Origin: Indiicoccus explosivorum
GTDB taxonomy: Bacteria > Bacillota > Bacilli > Bacillales_A > Planococcaceae
Length of the DNA: 64,000 nt
Direction: 5' to 3'
NCBI RefSeq assembly: GCF_002167005.1
Contig: NZ_NHTN01000009.1
Location: 1-64,000 of the forward strand
Under the pieces are notes generated by a model. It saw only the letters and a program-made list of their open reading frames with translations. It made no database searches and was not told the origin of the DNA. Shown piece after piece: positions 17,075 to 24,737 of the stretch. The translations under genes and the position numbers were made by a program. How positions within the stretch are numbered: the stretch's first letter is position 1; every line of letters begins with the position of its first letter.

Positions 17075-17381
17075 TCCATCGTCTCCTGTCTCGTTTTGAT
17101 CTGCCCTGGGATGATCAGTCCCGAAGGCGCCGTTCGTTCTCTTAAGCTGTACAACTTGCTTTAAGCATAGCCGATAAATAACTATCTGTTAATTTTGACA
17201 ATATGCAATGGTTTTGAATAAAAGATGGTCTCCCGACGAAAAAACCTCTAGTATATTAAGTAAATTCTCAAAACTATTTGTAAAAACATTGAAAAAGAAA
17301 TGACTTGTTTTATTCGACCGGGCCGAAAATCAAAACTTCCCGGAATGTTCCGCTGTTTGTCAGCCGAAAGGAGCCATTGTT
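17075..17381. other. Divergent control region between protease and quorum-sensing regulator
   Basis: A 307-bp AT-rich region without genes. It holds the minus-strand protease promoter (17164-17192) and two direct repeats of the form AACTATYTGTWAA at 17180-17192 and 17272-17284 (11 of 13 identical). One overlaps the protease promoter spacer and -35 element. They are candidate sites for the adjacent regulator. TTGAAA-N16-TATTCG near 17290-17317 could drive the regulator gene. Confidence 0.5.
17164..17192 (-). promoter_or_regulatory. Promoter of the subtilase gene
   Basis: On the minus strand TTAACA (-35, 17187-17192) and TATGCT (-10, 17164-17169) are separated by exactly 17 bases. The leader to the ATG is about 85 bases. 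Confidence 0.55.
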
Positions 17382-18647
17382 TTGAACGTAGGCAATAGAA
17401 TCCGAAGAACAAGAAAATTAAAGGGGATGACAGCGGGGGACGTTTGCGCCGGCATCGTTTCCCCGTCCCATTTCAGCAATATTGAGAATAGTCGGTTTAC
17501 CCCTGCAACTGATACACTGATGTTGATAGCCGACCGGCTGTCGGTTCCGCGCAGCTACTTCCTGAACGTCCACGAAGATGACCGTGGCGTGGAACGGCTG
17601 CTCGACGAACTGGACCGGAAAATCGAGGAAGGTGATGCGGAAGAAATTAAGCTGTTTCTGGAAGCGAACGAGGAGGCCCTTGCCTACATACCGTCCATCC
17701 GCCAGGAAATCCATGCCACGCTGCTGCACTTCCTTGCCCTTGTGAAAACCGGGGCGACCGATGCAGCCGTGAAGCTGTACCAGGAAGCGATCGCCCATTT
17801 CGACATTAGCCCGTCCTCCATCAACCTGGCGGACCAGCAGAAGTACTATCACATCTCCGGCCTGTACTTTTACCTCATGAGAGACTACGAGAAGAGCATT
17901 CATTTTTTCAAGAAAGTGCTGGACGTTAAGGAGAGCGAGACGGTGCGCGCGAAGATTTCCTTCAACATTGCGCTGGCGCTATCGAACTTACGAAAATATG
18001 AAGAGGCGTTGAAGTTTGCGGAAACGGCAACGGAACTGTACCTTCGATTGCACGATTGGGAGAGAACAGGCAACAGTTATAACTTAGTCGCTTATGTGCT
18101 GATCGGCCTGAATAGATTCGATGAATCTGAGGTCTACATCCAAAAAGGGTTCGATGTCACCAGCAGTGAATCCAAGATTTTGCACGCCAGACTTTTTCAT
18201 AACTGGGCACTGATCCATGACGGTCGAAAAGAAACGAAAGAAGCAATTGCATGCATCAACAGGGCCATTGAACTTAAAACGACCAGCGGCCAGACAGATC
18301 TCTTTCTATCCTACCGGGTGAAACTTGATATTTTATTAAAGGCAGGTGACTTCCTCTCTTTCAATAAACTATTGAAAGCGGCTGAATCCTTCAGCCGGAC
18401 AGCAGATGACCAAGCTCATCTGTATTTTCTGTCAGCGAGATTCCACTACCTGTTTGAAGACTATGGACAGTACGAGAATTCGATGAAAGCGGCGATTGAA
18501 CTCTTTTTAGAGGAAAACGCGGATGAAAGTTTAATTGCTGCCTCTGAACATTTTTCGCAATTTTACGAGAAAAACAGTAAGTACAAAAAAGCTCTTTATT
18601 ACCAAAAAATATGCACCGACACATTAAAAAAAATTAAGGAGAGATGA
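17382..18647 (+). CDS. RNPP-type quorum-sensing regulator (HTH plus TPR repeats, PlcR/NprR-like)
   Basis: A 421-residue protein. Residues 1-65 form an XRE-type helix-turn-helix (IRRTRKLKGMTAGDVCAG then PSHFSNIENSRFTPATDTLMLIADRL). Residues 95-415 are helical with tetratricopeptide patterns (RDYEKSIHFFKKVLDVKE, RKYEEALKFAETATELY, NRFDESEVYIQKG). This is the architecture of PlcR, NprR and other regulators that bind re-imported signal peptides. AAAGGAG precedes the TTG. Its stop codon overlaps the ribosome site of a 39-residue secreted peptide, the expected cognate signal. The adjacent divergent subtilase is the obvious target, by analogy with NprR and its protease. Confidence 0.88.
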   Translation: MNVGNRIRRTRKLKGMTAGDVCAGIVSPSHFSNIENSRFTPATDTLMLIADRLSVPRSYFLNVHEDDRGVERLLDELDRKIEEGDAEEIKLFLEANEEALAYIPSIRQEIHATLLHFLALVKTGATDAAVKLYQEAIAHFDISPSSINLADQQKYYHISGLYFYLMRDYEKSIHFFKKVLDVKESETVRAKISFNIALALSNLRKYEEALKFAETATELYLRLHDWERTGNSYNLVAYVLIGLNRFDESEVYIQKGFDVTSSESKILHARLFHNWALIHDGRKETKEAIACINRAIELKTTSGQTDLFLSYRVKLDILLKAGDFLSFNKLLKAAESFSRTADDQAHLYFLSARFHYLFEDYGQYENSMKAAIELFLEENADESLIAASEHFSQFYEKNSKYKKALYYQKICTDTLKKIKER

Positions 18648-18649
18648 AC

Positions 18650-18769
18650 ATGAAGAAATATTTACTTTTGCTTGGTGTCTTGGTAGCCGCCGTCACAACC
18701 AGCGTGGACGCCCAACAGTTTGCCCACGACGGAGACCCCGGCGTGCCTGAAATCATTGTTGAAGGATAA
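18650..18769 (+). CDS. Secreted signalling propeptide, NprX/PapR-like
   Basis: This 39-codon reading frame begins three bases after the regulator stop and has AAGGAG eight bases before the ATG. It encodes two Lys, a hydrophobic stretch (YLLLLGVLVAAVTT), a likely signal cleavage region around SVDAQ, and a short tail QFAHDGDPGVPEIIVEG. This is the layout of PapR, NprX and Phr propeptides, which are exported, trimmed and re-imported through Opp permeases. The terminal PEIIVEG recalls the NprX heptapeptide SKPDIVG. A strong terminator follows only 10 bases after the stop, so regulator and peptide form a closed two-gene unit. Confidence 0.85.
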   Translation: MKKYLLLLGVLVAAVTTSVDAQQFAHDGDPGVPEIIVEG

Positions 18770-18779
18770 ATACCCGCCG

Positions 18780-18815
18780 GCCCTCCGCTTTCCCCCTTTC
18801 TGCGGAGGGCTTTCG
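18780..18815 (+). terminator. Terminator of the regulator-propeptide operon
   Basis: GCCCTCCGC pairs perfectly with GCGGAGGGC around a 13-base pyrimidine loop, followed by TTTCGT. Confidence 0.82.
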
Positions 18816-19084
18816 TATGTCTTCATCGCGCTGACAGCGTTGAAAATAAATGCCCGTCAGGTGCTTTTCACGTCTCGCATAGGTTGAACCGCGCTGCTGG
18901 CTTAAGCAGAAGCGGTTCATTTTTTTTGCAAGATTATCGTTCACTGTTCAACGATGAATGGATTCTGAGGGGTTTTTTTCCAAAAATGAAACTTTTCTGT
19001 TGTCTGTCCGTACCATATAGATAACAGGCTAATTTTGAGGAGGAGACGGCTATCAAACGATTCCTGTATTACCTCATTTGGGCA

Positions 19085-19468
19085 GTGGCCATCGGACTTG
19101 TTGTTTTCGCCGGGTTGTTTTACCAGCTGCAATTGATGGAAAGGGCCGCAGAAACTTACGAACAGCTGCCGCTCCGGAGGTTTGCCGTGGTATTCCCCGT
19201 AGTCATCGGCATACTGCTGCGTTTACCGACCTTCTTGCTTGAAGTGAAAGAGAAGAAAATAACTTCCTTTGACTGGAGCAAATTTATCGCGGTAGGCGTG
19301 CCGGCTTTCGTTTTGCTGGTGATGCTCTTTTTGCCGTTCCTTCCGCCATTGGGTGGCTCGGCCATTGTCCGGACAATCGCTGCTTTCAGCGTTTCAACTG
19401 TTCCTACCATCACGGGTATTGTCTTTGGGTACGTCTTGCTGGACAGTTTCCGGACGAAAGAAACGTAG
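19085..19468 (+). CDS. Small integral membrane protein, start codon uncertain
   Basis: At least 127 residues with about four hydrophobic segments (GLVVFAGLFYQLQ, FAVVFPVVIGILLRLPTFLL, FIAVGVPAFVLLVMLFLPFLP, TITGIVFGYVLLDSF); no family was recognised. The start is odd. The GTG at 19085 has no ribosome site, whereas a strong GAGGAGGAG stands six bases before an in-frame ATC at 19052, which would add a natural IKRFLYYLIWA N-terminus. Translation from ATC, or a mutated start codon, is possible. No canonical start lies upstream before a stop at 19022. A weak hairpin with T-tract follows at about 19485-19513. Confidence 0.65.
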   Translation: MAIGLVVFAGLFYQLQLMERAAETYEQLPLRRFAVVFPVVIGILLRLPTFLLEVKEKKITSFDWSKFIAVGVPAFVLLVMLFLPFLPPLGGSAIVRTIAAFSVSTVPTITGIVFGYVLLDSFRTKET

Positions 19469-19715
19469 GCGAAGGGCGTGTGCATACAGCATCTTCTCCG
19501 GAAGGCTGTTTTGCCATGAACGCTTCATCAGTGCTGTTTACCGCATCCCTTTTTTAATCAAGCGGCTAAAAGAAATCCGGGACGCCGGCCGCTTTTCGTG
19601 TTTTATTGATGAAAAAGTCCTTGTACCGAATAATTCGACAATAACTTTCAAATCTCGCTAGTCAACCTGTGTTAAAATTTACAGAATAAGGTTTTTAGAA
19701 GGAGGAGCCGGCGGC

Positions 19716-20510
19716 ATGCTCATCAAGACGAATTTCACACAACAGGAACGGCATGGTGTCGCCATCGGCACAGGGATTGTCTCCTTTCAGGGTGTCCGCA
19801 TGGCCGTCCACTGTTTTATCGCGGATGGCGTCCTGATCGACACCGGAGCCGCTTCCTTGAAAAAAGGCTTCACCGATTTCTTCAGCCGGCAGCCGATCGA
19901 CCAGGCTGTGATTACGCATTATCATGAAGACCATACCGGCTGTGCGGCTTTCGTCCGGAACGAATTGGGGCTGCCGCTTTACATGAATGGCCGGATGCTG
20001 GATTACTGCGGCACGAAGGCCGATTATCCGCTCTACCGGAAAGTCTTTTGGGGAAAACGCGAGCCATTCCGGGCAGAAGCAATCAGCCGGACTTTCTCCT
20101 CCCAGAACGCCGCCTGGGATGTCATCGAGACCCCGGGCCATGCCATCGACCACCTCGCGTTCCTGAACCGGGAGACCGGCCAGCTGTTCACCGGCGATCT
20201 GTTTTGCCAGGAAAAGATGAAAGTCGCCCTGCGTGAAGAAAGCGTCCCGGTGATCATCGAATCGCTCATAAAAGTCCTGACCTATGAGTTCAGTGACGTC
20301 TTCTGCAGCCACGCGGGTTTTGTGGGCGATGGCCGCGGCGCCCTCCGCCGAAAGCTTGAATACTTGCTGGACCTTCAGGGGAATATCATCCGCCTGCACG
20401 AAGAAGGATGGGAACCGGCGGACATCCGGCGCATCCTGCTGCCAAAAAATACCCCATCACCTACTTTTCAGCAGGCGAATGGGGCTCGATGCATATCATC
20501 CAGTCGGTGA
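19716..20510 (+). CDS. Metallo-beta-lactamase-fold hydrolase with a C-terminal frameshift
   Basis: The frame encodes 264 residues with the MBL metal motif THYHEDHTG (near residue 68) and later PGHAIDHLAF, TGDLFC and CSHAGF blocks, so it is a two-metal hydrolase of the glyoxalase II/RNase Z-like group acting on an unknown substrate. The last 20 residues (NTPSPTFQQANGARCISSSR) are out of character. Adding one base in the A6 run at 20444-20449 restores KKYPITYFSAGEWGSMHIIQ and a stop at 20540-20542. AAGGAGGAG precedes the ATG. The gene may be newly frameshifted or the run may be miscounted. Confidence 0.8.
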   Translation: MLIKTNFTQQERHGVAIGTGIVSFQGVRMAVHCFIADGVLIDTGAASLKKGFTDFFSRQPIDQAVITHYHEDHTGCAAFVRNELGLPLYMNGRMLDYCGTKADYPLYRKVFWGKREPFRAEAISRTFSSQNAAWDVIETPGHAIDHLAFLNRETGQLFTGDLFCQEKMKVALREESVPVIIESLIKVLTYEFSDVFCSHAGFVGDGRGALRRKLEYLLDLQGNIIRLHEEGWEPADIRRILLPKNTPSPTFQQANGARCISSSR

Positions 20511-20541
20511 TCCGGGATTATGAGAGGGAAACGGGCAACTG

Positions 20542-20573
20542 ACGCCACTTTTGTACAGAAGATGGCGTTTTCT
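20542..20573. terminator. Possible convergent terminator
   Basis: ACGCCA and TGGCGT flank about 15 bases, with T-rich and A-rich sides, between the MBL-fold gene and the end of the SDR gene. The stem is short. Confidence 0.5.
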
Positions 20574-21346
20574 ACACTGTACTCCAGCCGCCATCCACGG
20601 GCATGATTAGCCCGGTTACATAACTGGCTTCATCTGATGCCAGAAATAAAGCGGCATATGCAACTTCTTCCGGTTCACCGACCCGGCCTAGCGGCCCCGC
20701 CTCGTAATTCTTTGCTATCTCCGGAACACCCAGCACTTCCTGGATCATCGGTGTATTGATTGCTCCCGGACAGATGCAGTTTACACGGATATTATACTTT
20801 CCATAATCTGCAGCCATTACCCGCGTAAGCGCCACACCCCCTCCTTTGGAAGCTGTATAAGCATCCGCTCCAGTCACGCCGATGATTCCGTTCAATGAAG
20901 CGTTATTTATGATATTGCCCTTTTTCTGCTCAATCATGACAGGAACGACATATTTGGACATCAAATATGCTCCATTCAAATTAATGCCCAATATGCTGTT
21001 CCAATCTTCGAGAGGGGTTTCCAGTATCGACGCCATCTTATAACGGGATCTTGCGGAAAACCCGATACCTGCATTATTAAACAATACATCAATCGATCCG
21101 TACTTGTTCCGTACTTCTTCCACCAATGTTCTGATATTTTCCTCGCTGGAAACATCGGTCTTATAGAACACCGCCTCTCCGCCTGCTGCCGTCACCTCCT
21201 CTGCTGTCTTCTGGCCAGATTCTTCATTCCATTCCGCCACAATCACTTTTGCGCCCTGCTCCGCGAATATCTTAGCCGCCGCTTTTCCCTGTCCGCTGTC
21301 CGCTTCCCGCTCCGGTAATAATGGCGACTTTGCCTTTTAACCGCAT
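20572..21346 (-). pseudogene. SDR family oxidoreductase broken by a 7-bp tandem duplication
   Basis: The intact part (224 residues from an internal ATG at 21246) has NNAGIG, the Tyr-Lys catalytic pair in YTASKGG and the terminal MPVDGGW of short-chain dehydrogenases. The true start is an ATG at 21346 after AAAGGAG, opening RLKGKVAIITGAGSG, the NAD-binding loop. The frame is then lost where CTGTCCG (+ strand) is present twice in tandem at 21289-21302. Deleting one copy restores a continuous 255-codon frame. The gene leads into none of its neighbours but lies 17 bases after the E2 gene. Without repair it would lack the cofactor-binding loop. Confidence 0.85.
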
Positions 21347-21363
21347 ACATGATCTCCTTTCAT

Positions 21364-22542
21364 TCAGCTAAGAGAATCCGAGCTCAGCGTCTCAAAGGTT
21401 TTCTTCAATTCCCCTGTAAATTCCGCCCCTTTCACGCCATCGATAAAACGGTGGTCATAGCAGACGGACAACATCATGATGGGGGCCACTTTAATGTCGT
21501 CGTTCTCGTCGACAATCGGCGTTTTTTTGACAGCACCGGCGAAGACAATAGCAGCCTGAGGACTGTTTATAATCGGCGTGCCCGTCTCGATACCAAAACT
21601 GCCTAGATTGGAGACAGTAATGGTTCCGTCGGCATAGTCTTCCATGGAAAGGCTCTTTTTTTCCGCTTTTTCTGCTAGTTTACGCACTTCAGCAGAAATG
21701 TCTTGCACTGATTTTGATTCTGTATTTTTAATAACCGGCACGACAAGTCCATCCGGACTGTTTACAGCTACCGAGACATTCACTTCTTCGTATACCGTAA
21801 CTTCCTTCTGATCGTTCCCCAACCGGCTGTTCACGAACGGATGGGCGTGCACTGCGTTAGATACCGCTTTAATGATAATGTCATTCAGGGACACATTACC
21901 CAATTCCTTTTTCACTGCCATTGGCCGCGTCATGTCCACGGATACAATCTGCGTAAACTGCGGAATGTTTTGCCAGCTTTTCGCCATGTTGGAAGCCATC
22001 GTCTTTTGAATTCCGGTTAGCGGTATGGTCTCTTTTACACGTATGGATGGCTTAGTCTCCTCTTTCCCTGATGAAGCTTCCCGTACATCTTTTTCGGTGA
22101 TGATGCCATTTTTTCCTGTTCCGGTAATTCCCTCTAGTGAAACGCCTAACTCTTTTGCCAATTTTCGTGCGCGCGGTGCCACTCCGCCTTGCCGGTCAGA
22201 TGACTGCCGCTTCGGGTCTGTCTTTTCTCCCCCTTTTGCTGCTTCAGCTGCAGCGGGCGATTTGGTCGCTTCTTCTTTTTCATAGCGGGAAAAATCCACT
22301 TCTTCGTCTGCTCCTGCAATGACCGCGACAACGGTGTTCACAGGCACTTCCTTTCCGGGTGGCACAAGAATTTTCTTCAGAACGCCCCCTTCCTGCGCTT
22401 CAATTTCCAGGTTCGATTTCTCTGTCTCCAATTCGAATAAATAATCTCCTTTGTTGACTTCTTCGCCCTCATCCACTAACCAATCCGTAATGATACCATT
22501 TTGCATTGTCACACCGAGCCGGGGCATTTTCACTTCATACAT
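21364..22542 (-). CDS. 2-oxoacid/acetoin dehydrogenase E2 (dihydrolipoyl acyltransferase)
   Basis: A 392-residue protein with one lipoyl domain (lipoyl Lys42 in ELETEKSNLEIEA), a charged linker, a peripheral-subunit binding domain (APRARKLAKELGVSLEGITGTGKNGIITEKDV, about 135-168) and an acyltransferase domain with HRFIDG (His364, Asp368). It would accept the acyl group made by E1 and pass it to CoA. AGGAGG precedes the ATG at 22542. The genes upstream encode E1 beta and alpha; no E3 gene is present. A short acyl or acetoin-type substrate is likely, because the E1 resembles AcoA/AcoB. Confidence 0.9.
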   Translation of the reverse strand: MYEVKMPRLGVTMQNGIITDWLVDEGEEVNKGDYLFELETEKSNLEIEAQEGGVLKKILVPPGKEVPVNTVVAVIAGADEEVDFSRYEKEEATKSPAAAEAAKGGEKTDPKRQSSDRQGGVAPRARKLAKELGVSLEGITGTGKNGIITEKDVREASSGKEETKPSIRVKETIPLTGIQKTMASNMAKSWQNIPQFTQIVSVDMTRPMAVKKELGNVSLNDIIIKAVSNAVHAHPFVNSRLGNDQKEVTVYEEVNVSVAVNSPDGLVVPVIKNTESKSVQDISAEVRKLAEKAEKKSLSMEDYADGTITVSNLGSFGIETGTPIINSPQAAIVFAGAVKKTPIVDENDDIKVAPIMMLSVCYDHRFIDGVKGAEFTGELKKTFETLSSDSLS

Positions 22543-22627
22543 TCTTTTGCCTCCTATCGAATGGTTCTGATTGAACAGAGAACCAGGCCGTACCATACAC
22601 AGCGGACCTGGTTCTCTTCAGCAGCGC

Positions 22628-23605
22628 TCAGTACTCCATCAGTTCATTGACAGCTTGAACAATCTGTTCTTTGCTTGGCCGGTAAAATTGCTCAAGATAA
22701 ATGTTCTGTGCGATCGGCACATCCGGACTGCCGATGCGCCGGATCGGAGCAGCCAAATCGAACAGTGCTTCTTCCTGGATTTGCGCTGCAATTTCCGCAC
22801 CGGATCCGCCTGTTTTCGATTCCTCGTGGACAATCAGCACCCGGCCCGTCTTCCGGACGGATGACAGAATGGTTTCCATATCGAGAGGCGCAAGCGTCCG
22901 CGGATCGACCACTTCGACTTCTGTGCCGTCCGCAGCCAGCTCTTCAGCGGCCTCTAATGCCGTATGTACCTGAAGAGCGGTAGCAATGACTGTGACATCG
23001 GACCCTTCCCGTTTTATGTCCGCCTTCCCGAATGGAATTAAATATTCCTCTTCAGGAACCTCGCCTTTCATATCGTAGAGAAGCTTATGTTCAAAGAACA
23101 ATACTGCGTTATTGTCCCGAATCGCCGTCTTCAACAGCCCCTTTGCATCATACGGCGTAGAAGGAATTACAATTTGAAGACCTGGACCATGCATGAAAAG
23201 TGCCTGCGGACTTTGGGAATGTTCCGGCCCGGCTCCGCCGGCAATGCCTACGGGCAGACGAAGCGTAATTGGCATTTCCATTTGGCCTCCGTGCATGAAC
23301 CGCCATTTGCCCATCTTGTTAAAGATTTCGTCAAAAGCGATACCTGCAAAATCGCCGAATTGCAATTCAGGGACTGGCCGGGCATTGCCTGTAATCGCCA
23401 TTCCTACTGCCGCCGCTACTATGGTAGGTTCAGCAATCGGCGTATCAAACACCCGGTTGCCGTACTTTTCGTACAGACCTTCCGTCACTTTATTTATTCC
23501 GCCGAATTTACCGACATCTTCCCCGAAGACGAGTGTAGTTTCATCTCTCTCCATTTCTTCATTCAACGCTTCCAACAGTGCTGTCCGCATATTGATCGTT
23601 CTCAT
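22628..23605 (-). CDS. 2-oxoacid/acetoin dehydrogenase E1 beta subunit
   Basis: The 325-residue protein opens RTINMRTALLEALNEEMERDETTLVFGEDVGKFGG and contains FDTPIAEPTIVAAAVGMAITG and MHGGQMEMPITLRLPVG, the standard transketolase-like E1 beta pattern, with the C-terminal domain VHEESKTGGSGAEIAAQI. It forms an alpha2beta2 thiamine diphosphate enzyme with the alpha subunit encoded 13 bases upstream. An upstream in-frame start exists, but GGGGGAG before the ATG at 23605 is decisive. AcoB-like rather than clearly pyruvate or branched-chain. Confidence 0.9.
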   Translation of the reverse strand: MRTINMRTALLEALNEEMERDETTLVFGEDVGKFGGINKVTEGLYEKYGNRVFDTPIAEPTIVAAAVGMAITGNARPVPELQFGDFAGIAFDEIFNKMGKWRFMHGGQMEMPITLRLPVGIAGGAGPEHSQSPQALFMHGPGLQIVIPSTPYDAKGLLKTAIRDNNAVLFFEHKLLYDMKGEVPEEEYLIPFGKADIKREGSDVTVIATALQVHTALEAAEELAADGTEVEVVDPRTLAPLDMETILSSVRKTGRVLIVHEESKTGGSGAEIAAQIQEEALFDLAAPIRRIGSPDVPIAQNIYLEQFYRPSKEQIVQAVNELMEY

Positions 23606-23618
23606 CGTTTCTCCCCCT

Positions 23619-24623
23619 TTACGCGAATAATCCCTCGTATATTCTTCCCGCTTCCGGTTGCGGTGCGGATTCCGCTTTTTCGATAGCTTCAAGAATTTCC
23701 TGTTCTACTTCCTGATCAATGGTTTTTAGTTCTTGTTTTTCGGCGATTTTATCCAACAGCATCCGGGAAACGAAATTCCGGATCGGATCTTTATTTTCTT
23801 TCCAGTCTTTCAGTAATTCGCCATCAACATAGTCATATGGATCTCCCTCAAAATGACCGCGGTGCCGGAAAGTCTGAGCTTCAATGAATGTCGGGCCTTC
23901 CCCCCGCTTCGCCCGTTCTACAGCTTCTTTCGTGGCTTCATGCATCAGCAGCACGTCATTTCCATCCACCACACAATTCGAGATTCCATAGCCGTAAGCC
24001 CAATCTGCAATATGCTCTTTCACAGCATGTGTCTCTGATACATGACAGGAAATCGCATATTCGTTGTTTTCACAAATATAGATGACCGGCAGATTATAAA
24101 GTCCAGCCCAGTTTAATGAACCGTGCAGCATTTCTCTTGATGCAGCCCCGTCTCCGAAATAAATGACCGTCACCTGATCGGTTCCTTTGAATTTCGAAGC
24201 GTATGCAGTCCCTATACCGATCCCTAATTGGGAACCGATGGTGCCTGCCTGGCCGAGTACGCCCCTCGAAGGATCTGCACTATGGACGATGCCTGCGCCC
24301 AACCCTCTCGTTGTCCCTTCGGTGGTTCCAAGAAAATCACCATAGATTTTGGAAAGCGGTACTCCTTTTGCAATCTTCTGGTTACAGCCGCGGTGATTGT
24401 AGTAAATGTAGTCCTCGTCCCGCAGAACGTTTCGGATGGACCCTGCCGATAATCCTTCCGAACCAATGCCGGAATGGTAGAACCCTGATACCTTCCCCTC
24501 CTGCATCAGTCTGATTAAATGTTCGTCGAATTTCCTAATTTTCACCATTGTTCTGTAGAAATCCAGCAGCACATCCTTCGAATAGTCTTTCAGCTGAGTT
24601 TCTTTTTTGTAGATTTCCGCCAT
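23619..24623 (-). CDS. 2-oxoacid/acetoin dehydrogenase E1 alpha subunit
   Basis: The 334-residue protein carries the thiamine diphosphate motif GDGAASREMLHGSLNWAGLYNLPVIYICENNEYAIS (near 165-200) and an opening LLDFYRTMVKIRKFDEH typical of E1 alpha subunits, followed by GFYHSGIGSEGLSAG and the phosphorylation-loop-like FRHRGHFEGDPYDY. AcoA-type acetoin dehydrogenase is the best fit, but a related 2-oxoacid is possible. AAGGAG precedes the ATG. It heads the E1alpha-E1beta-E2 run. About 110 bases separate it from the permease gene upstream, without a terminator, so read-through is possible. Confidence 0.9.
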   Translation of the reverse strand: MAEIYKKETQLKDYSKDVLLDFYRTMVKIRKFDEHLIRLMQEGKVSGFYHSGIGSEGLSAGSIRNVLRDEDYIYYNHRGCNQKIAKGVPLSKIYGDFLGTTEGTTRGLGAGIVHSADPSRGVLGQAGTIGSQLGIGIGTAYASKFKGTDQVTVIYFGDGAASREMLHGSLNWAGLYNLPVIYICENNEYAISCHVSETHAVKEHIADWAYGYGISNCVVDGNDVLLMHEATKEAVERAKRGEGPTFIEAQTFRHRGHFEGDPYDYVDGELLKDWKENKDPIRNFVSRMLLDKIAEKQELKTIDQEVEQEILEAIEKAESAPQPEAGRIYEGLFA

Positions 24624-24737
24624 CTTCTCTCACTCCTTCTTCTTTTACTAAACTGATTGGCAGCAACGGACAAAGGTAGATTTCTTAATCTATTTGAATA
24701 GAACCTAAATCCCTGTACGAAGAAAGGCCAAGCCGGG

